Shown: positions 51,973 to 62,384 of the stretch, piece by piece
Layout: the number at the start of each line of letters is the position of its first letter
How positions within the stretch are numbered: position 1 is the first letter of the stretch
NCBI RefSeq assembly: GCF_003057745.1
Contig: NZ_QBJD02000002.1
Coordinates: forward strand, 186,001 to 250,000
Direction of reading: 5' to 3'
Length of the DNA: 64,000 bases
From: Enterobacter sp. RIT418
Lineage (GTDB): Bacteria; Pseudomonadota; Gammaproteobacteria; Enterobacterales; Enterobacteriaceae
Notes under the pieces: generated by a model
The model's database searches: none
What the model was told of the DNA's origin: nothing
What the model saw: only the letters and a program-made list of their open reading frames with translations
Program-made: the position numbers and the translations under genes

Positions 51973-52632
51973 TCATTTTACGATGGTTTTAACGCCGTCG
52001 GCCGTGCCGATCAGCGCCACGTCCGCGCCGCGGTTGGCGAATAACCCCACGGTCACGACGCCTGGAATGCCGTTGATCGCATTTTCCAGCGCGACCGCGT
52101 CCAGAATCTCAAGGCCGTGAACGTCGAGGATCACGTTACCGTTGTCCGTCACTACGCCCTGGCGGTATTCCGGACGTCCGCCCAGCTTCACCAGCTGGCG
52201 GGCAACCGCGCTGCGCGCCATGGGGATCACTTCGACCGGCAGCGGGAAGTTCCCCAGAATGTCGACCTGCTTGGAGGCGTCAGCGATGCAGATAAATTTG
52301 TCTGCAACGGAAGCGATGATCTTTTCACGCGTCAGCGCCGCGCCGCCGCCCTTGATCATCTGCATGTGGCCGTTGATCTCGTCCGCGCCATCAACGTAAA
52401 TGCCAAGACGGTCAACTTCGTTCAGATCGAAAACGGTAATACCAAGGCTTTTCAGCTTTTCCGTGGAAGCATCAGAGCTGGAAACCGCACCCTCAATTTG
52501 CCCCTTCATCGTGCCCAGGGCATCGATAAAGTGCGCCGCCGTCGACCCGGTGCCAACACCGACAATCGTTCCCGGCTGCACGTACTGGAGAGCGGCCCAT
52601 CCTACTGCTTTTTTCAGTTCATCCTGCGTCAT
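51973..52632 (-). CDS. rpiA: Ribose-5-phosphate isomerase A RpiA
   Basis: RpiA interconverts ribose-5-phosphate and ribulose-5-phosphate in the non-oxidative pentose phosphate pathway. The 219-residue protein has the phosphate-binding [15 protein letters not shown] near residues 25-39, VDGADEING near 80 and [12 protein letters not shown] near 94, including the catalytic Asp and Glu. Length equals E. coli RpiA. It is divergent from argP. Confidence 0.97.
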   Translation of the reverse strand: MTQDELKKAVGWAALQYVQPGTIVGVGTGSTAAHFIDALGTMKGQIEGAVSSSDASTEKLKSLGITVFDLNEVDRLGIYVDGADEINGHMQMIKGGGAALTREKIIASVADKFICIADASKQVDILGNFPLPVEVIPMARSAVARQLVKLGGRPEYRQGVVTDNGNVILDVHGLEILDAVALENAINGIPGVVTVGLFANRGADVALIGTADGVKTIVK

Positions 52633-52759
52633 GATCGTTCTGCCTGTGGTGTGAAAACTCAGGGCGCATTATAGAACACCGGGGGTGGATTTCGTCTGTC
52701 ACGAAGGGAAAATTGTGTCATAGTGCAGAATAAGTAAATTTCAGGAGTATTGACCCGCA

Positions 52760-53653
52760 ATGAAACGTCCGGATTACAGAACATTACAGGCCCTTGATGC
52801 CGTTATTCGCGAACGCGGTTTTGAACGCGCGGCGCAGAAGCTGTGCATCACCCAATCCGCCGTATCACAGCGTATTAAGCAACTGGAAAACATGTTTGGG
52901 CAGCCGCTTCTGGTTCGCACCGTTCCGCCTCGCCCAACGGAGCAGGGCCAAAAGCTTCTCGCTCTGCTGCGCCAGGTTGAACTGCTTGAAGATGAATGGC
53001 TCGGCGATGAGCAAACCGGCTCCACGCCGCTGCTGCTGTCGCTGGCGGTGAACGCCGACAGCCTGGCAACCTGGCTGCTGCCCGCGCTTGCGCCGGTGCT
53101 GGTCGACTCCCCTATTCGCCTGAACCTGCAGGTTGAAGACGAAACCCGCACCCAGGAGCGCCTGCGCCGGGGGGAAGTGGTTGGAGCGGTGAGTATTCAG
53201 CCGCAGGCGCTGCCAAGCTGCCTGGTGGATCAGCTGGGCGCGCTGGACTATCTCTTCGTCGGCTCAAAGGCCTTTGCCGAACGCTACTTCCCGAACGGCG
53301 TAACCCGCGCCGCGCTGCTGAAAGCCCCTGCCGTGGCGTTTGACCATCTTGACGATATGCATCAGGCTTTCCTGCAGCAAAACTTCGACCTGCCGCCGGG
53401 CAGCGTGCCGTGCCACATCGTTAACTCCTCAGAAGCATTCGTGCAGCTTGCGCGCCAGGGCACTACCTGCTGCATGATCCCGCATCTGCAGATTGAGAAA
53501 GAGTTGAAAAGCGGCGAGCTGATTGACTTAACGCCTGGGCTTTACCAGCGCCGGATGCTGTACTGGCACCGCTTTGCGCCGGAAAGCCGCATGATGCGCA
53601 ACGTTACCGACGCGCTGCTGGCATTTGGTCACAAGGTGTTGAGGCAGGATTAA
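52760..53653 (+). CDS. argP: LysR-family regulator ArgP (IciA)
   Basis: ArgP activates argO and several lysine-responsive genes; lysine-bound ArgP traps RNA polymerase at argO. The 297-residue protein has the LysR winged helix ([20 protein letters not shown] near residues 17-36) and the effector domain. Sequence and length match E. coli ArgP. Its target argO lies about 0.9 kb downstream on the opposite strand, with yggE between, as in E. coli. Confidence 0.96.
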   Translation: MKRPDYRTLQALDAVIRERGFERAAQKLCITQSAVSQRIKQLENMFGQPLLVRTVPPRPTEQGQKLLALLRQVELLEDEWLGDEQTGSTPLLLSLAVNADSLATWLLPALAPVLVDSPIRLNLQVEDETRTQERLRRGEVVGAVSIQPQALPSCLVDQLGALDYLFVGSKAFAERYFPNGVTRAALLKAPAVAFDHLDDMHQAFLQQNFDLPPGSVPCHIVNSSEAFVQLARQGTTCCMIPHLQIEKELKSGELIDLTPGLYQRRMLYWHRFAPESRMMRNVTDALLAFGHKVLRQD

Positions 53654-53664
53654 TCGCTTGAATT

Positions 53665-53700
53665 CCCTCTCCCTGTGGGAGAGGGTTAGTGTGAGGGCAA
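53665..53700. repeat. Dispersed palindromic repeat (CCCTCTCCC family), copy 6
   Basis: CCCTCTCCCTGTGGGAGAGG is followed by GTTAGTGTGAGGGCAA. It ends at the yggE stop codon, between convergent argP and yggE. Confidence 0.8.
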
Positions 53701-53701
53701 A

Positions 53702-54442
53702 TTACTGCGCCTTAGCCGCCTCAGTTTGCTGAGTTTGAGTTGGCTCCAGCTGGAACACCACGTCAACCTGGTCGTCGAACTGAATGGTTGGCTGCTCGTA
53801 AGTTTCCTGAGCGGATACCGGCGCCGCGTCGGCCTTCATCATGCGAACCATCGGGCTTGGCTGGTAGTTAGAGACGTGGTAACGCACGCTGTAAACCGGG
53901 CCGAGCTTGCTCTTAAAGCCGGATGCCAGCTGTTCTGCCTGGTGAATAGCGTCGTTAATCGCCGCTTTACGCGCTTCGTCTTTGTATTTCTCCGGTTGCG
54001 CAACGCCCAGCGAGACGGAACGAATTTCGTTCAGCCCTGCCTTCAGCGCCGCGTCCAGCAGCGAGTTCAGCTTATCGAGCTGGCGCAAGGTCACTTCAAC
54101 GGTACGCACCGCGCGATAGCCTTTCAGAATGCTTTTACCGTTCTGGTAATCGTAATCCGGCTGGGTGCGCAGGTTCGCAGAGTTAATGTCTTTTTTCGCT
54201 ACGCCGTTCTGCTCCAGGAAAGAGAGATATTGCGCAACGCGATCGTCAGCCTGCTTCTTCGCTGAGGCAGCATCTTTCGCGGCAACGTTAACTTCAATTG
54301 CCAGGGTTGCCACGTCCGGAACCGCATCCACGCTCGCCGTGCCTGAAGTGACAATGTGCGGGCCGTCAGGCAGTTCGCTCGCCTGAACCGACATTGCACC
54401 AAAACCGACTAATGCCGCCAGGGCCATCACTTTAAACTTCAC
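53702..54442 (-). CDS. yggE: YggE, periplasmic SIMPL-domain protein
   Basis: The 246-residue protein matches E. coli YggE, linked to lower oxidative stress and induced under stress. It has a signal peptide ending VQASE-type (about 21 residues) and a SIMPL/DUF541 domain with YRAVRTVEVTLRQLDKLNSL near 110. I chose the GTG at 54442 because GGAGG stands 7 bp upstream and the length equals E. coli; an ATG two codons earlier is only 1 bp from GGAGG. Biochemical function is not established. Confidence 0.92.
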   Translation of the reverse strand: MKFKVMALAALVGFGAMSVQASELPDGPHIVTSGTASVDAVPDVATLAIEVNVAAKDAASAKKQADDRVAQYLSFLEQNGVAKKDINSANLRTQPDYDYQNGKSILKGYRAVRTVEVTLRQLDKLNSLLDAALKAGLNEIRSVSLGVAQPEKYKDEARKAAINDAIHQAEQLASGFKSKLGPVYSVRYHVSNYQPSPMVRMMKADAAPVSAQETYEQPTIQFDDQVDVVFQLEPTQTQQTEAAKAQ

Positions 54443-54533
54443 TGTCATTCCTCCATGTTGCGAAGAGTGCCCACAAACAGGGCGCATGCCAGCAAGATTA
54501 GCGCGTCCTGCGCGGTTGTCCATCGGATAACGC

Positions 54534-55169
54534 TTAGTTGAACAATCCCTGAACATGCTGGACCCCGTCTTTGGCCAGCTGAAAAGCAATGAACCACATC
54601 ACCAGCCCCACCAGCGTATTGATGATCCGCTGCGCTTTCGCGGTGCGCAGCCGCGGGGCCAGCCAGGCCGCCAGAATCGCCAGACCGAAAAACCACAGGA
54701 ACGACGCGCTGACGGTGCCTAACGCAAACCAGCGTTTCGGCTCAACGTCCAGCTGCCCGCCCAGGCTCCCCAGCACCACAAACGTATCAAGATAAACGTG
54801 CGGATTAAGCCACGTGACCGCGAGCATAGTGACGATGATTTTCCAGCGCCCCTGCTTCATCACCTCGGCGTTTGCCAGCTCGAGGTTATTGCTCATCGCC
54901 GTTTTCAGCGCGCCGAAGCCGTACCAAAGCAGAAACGCGACGCCGCCCCAGGTGACGATCGCCAGCAGCCACGGAGACTGCATCAGCAGCGCGCTGCCGC
55001 CGAAAATGCCGGCGCAAATCAGCAGCAGATCGCTTACCGCGCACAGCAGCGCAATCATCAGGTGATACTGGCGGCGAATGCCCTGGTTCATCACGAACGC
55101 ATTTTGCGGGCCAAGGGGAAGGATCATGGCTGCCCCTAAGGCAAGCCCTTGAAAGTAATAAGAGAACAT
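54534..55169 (-). CDS. argO: Arginine exporter ArgO
   Basis: ArgO exports L-arginine (and canavanine) and belongs to the LysE family. The 211-residue membrane protein has about six hydrophobic segments, with the LysE hallmark [20 protein letters not shown] near residues 14-33 and [17 protein letters not shown] near 120. Length equals E. coli ArgO. Transcription is expected to depend on ArgP, encoded nearby. Confidence 0.96.
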   Translation of the reverse strand: MFSYYFQGLALGAAMILPLGPQNAFVMNQGIRRQYHLMIALLCAVSDLLLICAGIFGGSALLMQSPWLLAIVTWGGVAFLLWYGFGALKTAMSNNLELANAEVMKQGRWKIIVTMLAVTWLNPHVYLDTFVVLGSLGGQLDVEPKRWFALGTVSASFLWFFGLAILAAWLAPRLRTAKAQRIINTLVGLVMWFIAFQLAKDGVQHVQGLFN

Positions 55170-55269
55170 GACGTAAGTCTCGCAGAATTGTCTTTGGAGC
55201 AGACTATACGTGGAGAATTACATTAGAGGAAATGGATAATATTAATCGGGGATTAGCAGGGCTTATGAA

Positions 55270-55306
55270 GAAAAAGCCCGGCGGCGCTGAGGCTTACCGG
55301 GCCTGT
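55270..55306 (-). terminator. REP-like hairpin terminating mscS
   Basis: On the minus strand the REP-type palindrome (AGGCCCGGTAAGCC...GCCGCCGGGC) is followed by TTTTTC, about 12 bp after the mscS stop codon. It matches the REP pattern seen at 39813 and 60038. Confidence 0.75.
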
Positions 55307-55317
55307 GCGAAAGCGAA

Positions 55318-56172
55318 TTATTCGGCTACTTTCTCGCGCTTGAGATTAACGTCCATCTGCGGGTACGGGAAGCTGATGCCGTTGGCGTCAAAATCACGCT
55401 TGATGCGTTCCAGCACGTCCCAGTAAACGTTTTGCAAATCACTGCTTTTGCTCCAGATACGCACCACAAAGTTAATGGACGACGCGCCCAGTTCGTTAAG
55501 ACGCACGGTCTGCTCGCGATCTTTCAGAATACGATCGTCAGAGGCAATGATATTGGCAATCAGGGATTTCACCTGATCGATGTCCGAATCATACGCCACG
55601 CTAATAATCAGCTCGTTACGACGCACCGGCTCGCGGGAGAAGTTAATGATGTTTCCGGCGATAATTTTGCCGTTAGGGATCACAACGATACGGCCGTCAA
55701 CGGTGCGCATGGTGGTGGAGAAAATCTGCACCTGAAGCACGGTCCCGGCGATGCCGCCGAGGTCAACGTATTCACCGGAGCGGAACGGACGGAAGGTCAC
55801 CAGCAGTACGCCAGCGGCGAGGTTCGAAAGTGAGCCCTGCAGCGCCAGGCCAATAGCCAGACCTGCCGCACCGAGTACCGCAATGACGGATGCCGTTTGC
55901 ACGCCGACGCGACCAAGCGCCGCAATCAGGGTAAAGGCGATGATACCGTAGCGCACCAGCGCGGAGAGGAAGTCCGCGACCGTCGCGTCGATGTGTCGCG
56001 CGACCATAACCCGGTTAACGGTATTCGAGACGATGCGCGCCACGATCATACCGACGATGATAATCGCGATTGCCGCGACGATATTTACCGCATAACTCAG
56101 CAGCAGCGCCTGGTTGCGCACCAGCCAGGTCCCCGCATTGTTGATGCCATCTACTACACCGAGATCGTCCAT
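55318..56172 (-). CDS. mscS: Small-conductance mechanosensitive channel MscS
   Basis: MscS opens under membrane tension to release solutes on osmotic downshock. The 284-residue protein has three transmembrane helices; the pore-lining TM3 is rich in small residues ([20 protein letters not shown], near 100-119). A cytoplasmic beta/alpha-beta cage follows ([16 protein letters not shown] near 155). It is two residues shorter than E. coli MscS. It lies between argO and fbaA as in E. coli. Confidence 0.97.
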   Translation of the reverse strand: MDDLGVVDGINNAGTWLVRNQALLLSYAVNIVAAIAIIIVGMIVARIVSNTVNRVMVARHIDATVADFLSALVRYGIIAFTLIAALGRVGVQTASVIAVLGAAGLAIGLALQGSLSNLAAGVLLVTFRPFRSGEYVDLGGIAGTVLQVQIFSTTMRTVDGRIVVIPNGKIIAGNIINFSREPVRRNELIISVAYDSDIDQVKSLIANIIASDDRILKDREQTVRLNELGASSINFVVRIWSKSSDLQNVYWDVLERIKRDFDANGISFPYPQMDVNLKREKVAE

Positions 56173-56310
56173 TCATTTATCCTTATGCTAAATCAAACCA
56201 CAAAAATCTATCCCTCATGGAGACGGGCAGGTTAGTAAAGGGTAAACAAAAAGAGCAAGTATTGCCAAACAGATCACAAAATCAGATGTTGCAGCATGTT
56301 GAAAAACCAT

Positions 56311-56335
56311 AAAAAAAGGCCCGCATATGCGGGCC
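56311..56335 (-). terminator. Rho-independent terminator of fbaA
   Basis: GGCCCGCATATGCGGGCC is an 18-bp perfect palindrome followed on the minus strand by seven Ts, 25 bp past the fbaA stop codon. Confidence 0.9.
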
Positions 56336-56359
56336 TTCTGATGCTGTCAGCAGCGCAAA

Positions 56360-57439
56360 TTACAGAACGTCAACCGCGTTCAGCTCTTTGAATGCCTGCT
56401 CCAGACGAGTAATCATGGAAGACTGGGCAGCACGCAGCCATACGCGTGGATCGTAGTATTTCTTGTTCGGCTGGTCTTCGCCTTTCGGGTTGCCCAGCTG
56501 GCCCTGCAGGTAAGCTTCGTTGGTTTTGTAGTATTGCAGGATACCGTCCCAGGTTGCCCACTGGGTGTCGGTATCGATGTTCATTTTCACTACGCCGTAG
56601 CTTACGGAATCTTTGATTTCCTGAGCAGAAGAACCGGAACCGCCGTGGAAGACGAAGTTCAGGCTGTTGTGCGGCAGGTTGTGTTTCTTAGAAACGTATT
56701 CCTGAGAATCACGCAGGATGGTTGGGGTCAGAACCACGTTACCTGGCTTGTACACGCCGTGCACGTTACCGAAGGACGCCGCGATGGTGAAGCGTGGGCT
56801 GATTTTGCTCAGCTCGGTGTACGCGTAATCAACGTCTTCTGGCTGGGTGTACAGGGCAGAAGCGTCCATGTGGCTGTTGTCCACGCCGTCTTCTTCACCG
56901 CCGGTGCAGCCCAGTTCGATTTCCAGGGTCATGCCGATTTTGGCCATGCGCGCCAGGTACTTAGAGCAGATTTCGATGTTTTCGTGCAGTGACTCTTCAG
57001 ACAGGTCGATCATGTGAGAAGAGAACAGTGGCTTACCGGTTGCCGCGAAGTGTTTTTCACCCGCGTCCAGCAGACCGTCGATCCACGGCAGCAGTTTCTT
57101 CGCGCAGTGGTCGGTGTGCAGGATAACTGGGACACCGTAGTGCTCTGCCATCTGGTGTACGTGGTGCGCACCAGAGATCGCGCCCAGGATTGCCGCGCCC
57201 TGTGGAACGTCAGTTTTCACGCCTTTACCCGCGATGAACGCCGCGCCGCCGTTAGAGAACTGAACGATAACCGGTGCTTTTACTTTTGCAGCGGTTTCCA
57301 GTACGGCGTTGATGGAGTCGGTACCCACGCAGTTAACTGCTGGCAGAGCGAAGTTGTTTTCTTTAGCTACCTGGAACACTTTCTGTACGTCATCACCAGT
57401 GATCACGCCAGGTTTTACGAAATCAAAAATTTTAGACAT
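56360..57439 (-). CDS. fbaA: Class II fructose-bisphosphate aldolase FbaA
   Basis: FbaA cleaves fructose-1,6-bisphosphate to dihydroxyacetone phosphate and glyceraldehyde-3-phosphate. The 359-residue zinc enzyme shows the class II signatures: VILHTDHCAKKLLPW near residue 107 (Asp109, zinc His110), LEIELGCTGGEEDGVDN near 172 and FHGGSGSSAQEI near 264. Length equals E. coli FbaA. It is the last gene of epd-pgk-fbaA, with 92 bp after pgk that probably contain an internal promoter or processing site. Confidence 0.97.
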   Translation of the reverse strand: MSKIFDFVKPGVITGDDVQKVFQVAKENNFALPAVNCVGTDSINAVLETAAKVKAPVIVQFSNGGAAFIAGKGVKTDVPQGAAILGAISGAHHVHQMAEHYGVPVILHTDHCAKKLLPWIDGLLDAGEKHFAATGKPLFSSHMIDLSEESLHENIEICSKYLARMAKIGMTLEIELGCTGGEEDGVDNSHMDASALYTQPEDVDYAYTELSKISPRFTIAASFGNVHGVYKPGNVVLTPTILRDSQEYVSKKHNLPHNSLNFVFHGGSGSSAQEIKDSVSYGVVKMNIDTDTQWATWDGILQYYKTNEAYLQGQLGNPKGEDQPNKKYYDPRVWLRAAQSSMITRLEQAFKELNAVDVL

Positions 57440-57531
57440 GTTGCTTAGTCCTGTATCTTCGGCCGTTAGAAAAGGTGCGAGCTCTTAAAAGCGCGCTGAA
57501 AATTGGGCAGGTTTCCCTGCCCTTGAATGGC

Positions 57532-58695
57532 TTACTTCTTAGCGCGCTCTTCGAGCATTGCTACTGCTGGCAGAACTTTGCCTTCCACGAATTCGAGGAA
57601 TGCGCCGCCACCAGTGGAGATGTAGGAGATCTTGTCAGCAATACCGAACAGGTCGATAGCTGCCAGGGTGTCACCACCGCCTGCGATAGAGAACGCTTCG
57701 CTGTCTGCGATTGCGTTAGCAACGATTTCGGTGCCTTTACGGAAGTTAGGGAATTCAAACACGCCAACCGGGCCGTTCCACAGAATCGTTTTCGCGTTTT
57801 TCAGGATTTCAGCCAGTTTCTCTGCAGAAACGTCGCCCAGGTCCAGAATCTGCTCTTCATCTTTAATGTCGTTAACAGATTTCAGGGTCGCGGTTGCGGT
57901 TTCGGAGAACTCGGTCGCTACGCGAACGTCAGTCGGAACAGGAATATCGCAGGTGCTCAGCAGGCGTTTCGCTTCGTCAACCAGGTCTGCTTCGTACAGG
58001 GATTTACCGACGTTGTGGCCTTGAGCAGCAACGAAGGTGTTCGCGATACCACCGCCAACGATCAGCTGGTCAGCGATTTTAGACAGGGAATCCAGAACGG
58101 TCAGTTTGGTAGACACTTTAGAACCACCAACGATAGCGACCATTGGACGAGCAGGTTCTTTCAGGGCTTTGCCCAGCGCTTCCAGTTCGTCAGCCAGCAG
58201 TGGACCTGCACAGGCTACGTCGGCAAATTTACCGATACCGTGGGTGGAAGCCTGCGCGCGGTGTGCAGTACCGAAAGCATCCATTACGAACACATCGCAC
58301 AGTGCCGCGTATTTTTTGGACAGAGTTTCGTCGTCTTTCTTCTCGCCTTTGTTGAAGCGAACGTTTTCCAGAACAACCAGCTCACCGGCAGCCACTTCAA
58401 CGCCGTCCAGGTAATCTTTAACCAGACGAACCGGGTTAGACAGTTTGTCTTTCAGGTAATTAACAACCGGCAGCAGGGAGAACTCTTCGTTGTACTCACC
58501 TTCGGTTGGACGGCCCAGGTGGGAGGTTACCATCACTTTAGCACCCTGCTTCAGCGCCAGTTCAATGGTTGGCAGAGAAGCACGAATACGCGCGTCGCTG
58601 GTCACTTTGCCATCTTTAACCGGTACGTTCAGATCGGCACGGATGAAAACGCGTTTACCTGCCAGATCCAGATCGGTCATCTTAATTACAGACAT
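57532..58695 (-). CDS. pgk: Phosphoglycerate kinase Pgk
   Basis: Pgk transfers phosphate from 1,3-bisphosphoglycerate to ADP. The 387-residue protein has the substrate-binding [15 protein letters not shown] near residues 17-31, [14 protein letters not shown] near 56 and the nucleotide-binding [13 protein letters not shown] near 345. Length equals E. coli Pgk. It follows epd after 52 bp in the same operon. Confidence 0.97.
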   Translation of the reverse strand: MSVIKMTDLDLAGKRVFIRADLNVPVKDGKVTSDARIRASLPTIELALKQGAKVMVTSHLGRPTEGEYNEEFSLLPVVNYLKDKLSNPVRLVKDYLDGVEVAAGELVVLENVRFNKGEKKDDETLSKKYAALCDVFVMDAFGTAHRAQASTHGIGKFADVACAGPLLADELEALGKALKEPARPMVAIVGGSKVSTKLTVLDSLSKIADQLIVGGGIANTFVAAQGHNVGKSLYEADLVDEAKRLLSTCDIPVPTDVRVATEFSETATATLKSVNDIKDEEQILDLGDVSAEKLAEILKNAKTILWNGPVGVFEFPNFRKGTEIVANAIADSEAFSIAGGGDTLAAIDLFGIADKISYISTGGGAFLEFVEGKVLPAVAMLEERAKK

Positions 58696-58747
58696 GGTGA
58701 ATCCTCTCGTTGATTCTTGATAAAGTCTTGAAGACGCACGCTGCGTC

Positions 58748-59767
58748 TTACCTGAAACCTTTCGCGGCCATTGCTAACGTAGTGTCAAGCATTCGGTTAG
58801 CAAAGCCCCATTCGTTATCACACCAGACCAGCGTCTTGATAAGGTGTGCACCACTCACGCGCGTTTGCGTGCCATCAACAATGGCGCTGTGCGGGTCGTG
58901 GTTAAAATCTACTGAGACCAACGGTAATTCCGTATAGTCAACTATACCATGAAATGCTCCCTGTGCCGCTTTTTGCAGCAACAGGTTGACTTCACAGGCT
59001 TTTACCGGTTTTTTCACGGTCACGCTCAGGTCGATTGCGGTGACGTTAATCGTGGGAACGCGCACGGCAATCGCTTCAAAGCGGTCGTTAAACTGCGGGA
59101 AAATACGGGTGATCCCCGCAGCGAGTTTGGTATCAACCGGAATGATGGACTGGCTCGCTGCGCGAGTGCGTCGCAGGTCCGGGTGATAGGCGTCGATCAC
59201 CTGCTGATCGTGCATGGCGGAGTGGATCGTGGTTACGGTGCCGGACTCTATGCCATACGCATCGTCTAACAGTTTAATGACCGGAATAATGCAGTTGGTG
59301 GTGCAGGAAGCGTTAGAGACGATGCGGTGGTCAGCCTGAAGCTCAAGGTGGTTTACGCCGTAAACGACGGTGGCGTCGAGGTCGTTACTGCCGGGATGGG
59401 AGAACAGCACTTTTTTCGCCCCCGCGGTCAGATGCGCTTCACCGTGTTCGCGGGTGCCGTACACGCCGGTACAGTCAAGCACTACGTCTACGCCCAGCTC
59501 TCGCCACGGCAGCCCTTCTATGCTGGGCTCATGCAGCACGCGAATGACATCATCACCGACGAAAAGCAGGTCTCTTTCCTGGCGAACGTCCCAGGCAAAG
59601 CGCCCATGGCTGGTGTCATATTTCAACAAATGCGCCATGCCCGTAGCATCCGCCAGTTCATTGATTGCCACCACGGTGATTTCCGCACGACGCCCGGATT
59701 CATACAAAGCACGAACCACGTTGCGCCCGATGCGGCCGAAGCCATTAATCGCTACGCGTACGGTCAT
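58748..59767 (-). CDS. epd: D-erythrose-4-phosphate dehydrogenase Epd (GapB)
   Basis: Epd oxidises erythrose-4-phosphate to 4-phosphoerythronate, the first step of DXP-dependent pyridoxal phosphate synthesis. The 339-residue protein is GAPDH-like, with the NAD motif [17 protein letters not shown] at residues 4-20 and the catalytic cysteine in [12 protein letters not shown] near 155. The ATG at 59767 gives [14 protein letters not shown] and the E. coli length; upstream in-frame residues to 59887 are not conserved. It leads epd-pgk-fbaA; Cra- and CRP-like sites lie upstream. Confidence 0.96.
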   Translation of the reverse strand: MTVRVAINGFGRIGRNVVRALYESGRRAEITVVAINELADATGMAHLLKYDTSHGRFAWDVRQERDLLFVGDDVIRVLHEPSIEGLPWRELGVDVVLDCTGVYGTREHGEAHLTAGAKKVLFSHPGSNDLDATVVYGVNHLELQADHRIVSNASCTTNCIIPVIKLLDDAYGIESGTVTTIHSAMHDQQVIDAYHPDLRRTRAASQSIIPVDTKLAAGITRIFPQFNDRFEAIAVRVPTINVTAIDLSVTVKKPVKACEVNLLLQKAAQGAFHGIVDYTELPLVSVDFNHDPHSAIVDGTQTRVSGAHLIKTLVWCDNEWGFANRMLDTTLAMAAKGFR

Positions 59768-59890
59768 AGATCTCCTGCAACGCTTTCCCTGAGTGTGAGG
59801 TGGCTGAAAGAGTAATCCAGCGACGCCCGAAGGGGAATGCTGCCTGTCACAAACTGCGATTGATTGGTCATTTGTCGAACACATCATCGA

Positions 59891-59904
59891 CTGAAACGCT
59901 TCAG
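59891..59904. promoter_or_regulatory. Candidate Cra (FruR) site upstream of epd
   Basis: CTGAAACGCTTCAG is nearly palindromic and matches the Cra consensus TGAAACGTTTCA closely. It lies about 124 bp before the epd start codon. Cra control of the E. coli epd-pgk-fbaA operon is known. Confidence 0.75.
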
Positions 59905-59962
59905 CAAGAATAAGCGAATCGGTGAATAAAAGGAATGTCTGTCCAGACCAATAAGCCAGCTA

Positions 59963-59978
59963 TATGACTTGCGTCACA
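59963..59978. promoter_or_regulatory. Candidate CRP site upstream of epd
   Basis: TATGACTTGCGTCACA fits TGTGAN6TCACA with one mismatch, about 196 bp before the epd start. CRP activation of the distal epd promoter is known in E. coli; binding here is inferred. Confidence 0.6.
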
Positions 59979-60031
59979 TTTTGGGTGGAATAAATTACAG
60001 TGCCGTTACAGGAACCAGGAATAGCAGATAC

Positions 60032-60112
60032 AAAAAAGCCGGGTGGCGCTGACGCTTACCCGGCCTGCATTTTATGCCATTTGTAGGCCCGGTAGCGTCA
60101 GCGCCACCGGGC
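60032..60112. repeat. BIME: two inverted REP units between epd and tktA
   Basis: GCCGGGTGGCGCTGACGCTT followed by ACCCGGCCTGC (60038-60068) and its inverted relative at 60083-60112 (GTAGGCCCGGTAGCGTCAGC then GCCACCGGGC) form a bacterial interspersed mosaic element. On the minus strand the distal unit runs into six Ts (A-run 60032-60037), so it can also terminate tktA. It occupies the tktA end of the 355-bp gap before epd. Confidence 0.85.
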
Positions 60113-60122
60113 AAAACCGCAA

Positions 60123-62114
60123 TTACAGCAGTTCTTTCGCCTTAGCGACAACGTTCTCTACGGTGAAGCCGAACTCTTCGAACAGCTGCTCTGCCGGAGC
60201 CGATTCACCGAAGGTGGTCATACCGACGATAGCGCCGTTCAGGCCCACGTATTTGAACCAGTAGTCAGCGATACCCGCTTCAACCGCCACGCGAGCGGAA
60301 ACCGCTTTAGGCAGAACGGATTCACGGTAGGCTGCATCCTGCTTGTCGAACGCATCGGTAGACGGCATGGAGACCACGCGCGCCTTCACGCCTTCGGCAG
60401 TCAGTTTTTCCCATGCAGCCACGGCCAGCTCAACTTCAGAACCGGTAGCGATGAAGATCAGCTCTGGCTGACCTGCGCAGTCTTTCAGCACGTAGCCGCC
60501 GCGAGCGATGTTCGCCAGCTGCTCTGGAGTACGCTCCTGCTGCGCCAGGTTCTGGCGGGAGAGGATCAGCGCGGTTGGACCGTCGTGACGCTCAACGCCA
60601 TATTTCCACGCTACCGCGGATTCCACCTGGTCACATGGACGCCAGGTAGACATGTTCGGGGTTACGCGCAGAGAAGCCACCTGCTCTACCGGCTGGTGGG
60701 TTGGACCATCTTCGCCCAGACCGATGGAGTCGTGGGTGTAGACCATCACCTGACGCTGCTTCATCAGCGCAGCCATACGCACGGCGTTACGCGCGTATTC
60801 AACGAACATCAGGAAGGTAGAGGTGTACGGCAGGAAACCGCCGTGCAGGGAGATACCGTTAGCAATGGCGGTCATACCAAATTCACGCACGCCGTAGTGG
60901 ATATAGTTACCCGCGGTGTCTTCGTTGATTGGCTTAGAACCGGACCACAGGGTCAGGTTAGACGGCGCCAGGTCAGCTGAGCCGCCGAGGAATTCAGGCA
61001 GCAGAGGACCGAACGCTTCAATCGCATTCTGCGACGCTTTACGGCTGGCGATCTTAGACGGATTTGCCTGCAGTTTAGCGATGAACTCGTTCGCTTTCGC
61101 GTCGAAATCAGACGGCATTTCGCCCTTCATACGACGAGTAAATTCTGCCGCTTCCTGAGGGAACGCCTTCGCGTAGGCAGCGAACTTCTCGTTCCACGCA
61201 GACTCTTTCGCCTGGCCCACTTCTTTCGCATCCCACTGGGCGTAGATTTCAGAAGGGATTTCGAAAGCAGGATATTTCCAGCCCAGCGCTTCACGGGTCA
61301 GCGCAATTTCAGCGTCGCCCAGCGGCGCGCCGTGGGAGTCGTGCGTACCCGCTTTGTTCGGGGAACCGAAGCCAATGATGGTTTTGCACATCAGCAGGGA
61401 CGGTTTGTCAGTGACTGCACGTGCTTCTTCTACCGCACGTTTAATCGAGTCAGCATCGTGGCCGTCAACGCCGCGCACAACGTGCCAGCCGTAGGCTTCA
61501 AAGCGAGCCGCGGTGTCGTCCGTAAACCAGCCTTCAACGTGGCCGTCGATGGAGATACCGTTGTCGTCGTAGAACGCGACCAGCTTGCCGAGCTTCAGGG
61601 TACCGGCCAGGGAGCACACTTCGTGAGAAATGCCTTCCATCATGCAGCCGTCGCCCATGAACGCGTAGGTGAAGTGGTCAACGATGTCGTGACCAGGACG
61701 GTTGAACTGTGCCGCAAGGGTCTTCTCGGCAATCGCCATACCGACTGCGTTAGCAATACCCTGACCCAGCGGGCCGGTGGTGGTTTCAACGCCCGCGGTG
61801 TAACCCACTTCCGGGTGACCTGGAGTTTTGGAGTGCAGCTGACGGAAGTTTTTCAGCTCGTCGATAGGCAGATCGTAGCCGGTGAGGTGCAGCAGGCTAT
61901 AGATGAGCATAGAGCCGTGGCCGTTGGACAGCACGAAGCGGTCGCGGTCAGCCCATGCCGGGTTCTGCGGGTTGTGGTTCATGAAATCACGCCACAGGAC
62001 TTCGGCGATATCAGCCATGCCCATAGGGGCGCCCGGGTGACCGGATTTGGCTTTTTGTACTGCGTCCATGCTCAGCGCACGAATAGCATTTGCAAGCTCT
62101 TTACGTGAGGACAT
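60123..62114 (-). CDS. tktA: Transketolase TktA
   Basis: TktA transfers two-carbon units between sugar phosphates in the pentose phosphate pathway, using thiamine diphosphate. The 663-residue protein shows [18 protein letters not shown] near residue 24, the ThDP motif [20 protein letters not shown] near 153 and [17 protein letters not shown] near 465. The ATG at 62114 gives [20 protein letters not shown] like E. coli; the open frame to 62261 upstream is not conserved. It stands next to epd directly, without the genes found between them in E. coli. Confidence 0.97.
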   Translation of the reverse strand: MSSRKELANAIRALSMDAVQKAKSGHPGAPMGMADIAEVLWRDFMNHNPQNPAWADRDRFVLSNGHGSMLIYSLLHLTGYDLPIDELKNFRQLHSKTPGHPEVGYTAGVETTTGPLGQGIANAVGMAIAEKTLAAQFNRPGHDIVDHFTYAFMGDGCMMEGISHEVCSLAGTLKLGKLVAFYDDNGISIDGHVEGWFTDDTAARFEAYGWHVVRGVDGHDADSIKRAVEEARAVTDKPSLLMCKTIIGFGSPNKAGTHDSHGAPLGDAEIALTREALGWKYPAFEIPSEIYAQWDAKEVGQAKESAWNEKFAAYAKAFPQEAAEFTRRMKGEMPSDFDAKANEFIAKLQANPSKIASRKASQNAIEAFGPLLPEFLGGSADLAPSNLTLWSGSKPINEDTAGNYIHYGVREFGMTAIANGISLHGGFLPYTSTFLMFVEYARNAVRMAALMKQRQVMVYTHDSIGLGEDGPTHQPVEQVASLRVTPNMSTWRPCDQVESAVAWKYGVERHDGPTALILSRQNLAQQERTPEQLANIARGGYVLKDCAGQPELIFIATGSEVELAVAAWEKLTAEGVKARVVSMPSTDAFDKQDAAYRESVLPKAVSARVAVEAGIADYWFKYVGLNGAIVGMTTFGESAPAEQLFEEFGFTVENVVAKAKELL

Positions 62115-62384
62115 TTTAACTCCAGATCGGACTGTTAAAGGCCATGCCCTTGACGACAGCGCGTTTTGGGCTACGCCGGAAAAAAGTGCCAACAATGTAA
62201 CCCAAGCCGCAGGGCATGTACATGGACCATTCTTTTGCCGCTTAAGAAATCTCTGGATCATGCTCGCATGTTGCGCAATCTGCTCGCCCGCCCGTGTCGA
62301 TATTCTTTATACTTAGCGCAGCACCGGCTTCGCTTACGGTGATTTTCGGATTTTTTTTAGTTTAACGGGTACGGAAGCAACTAC

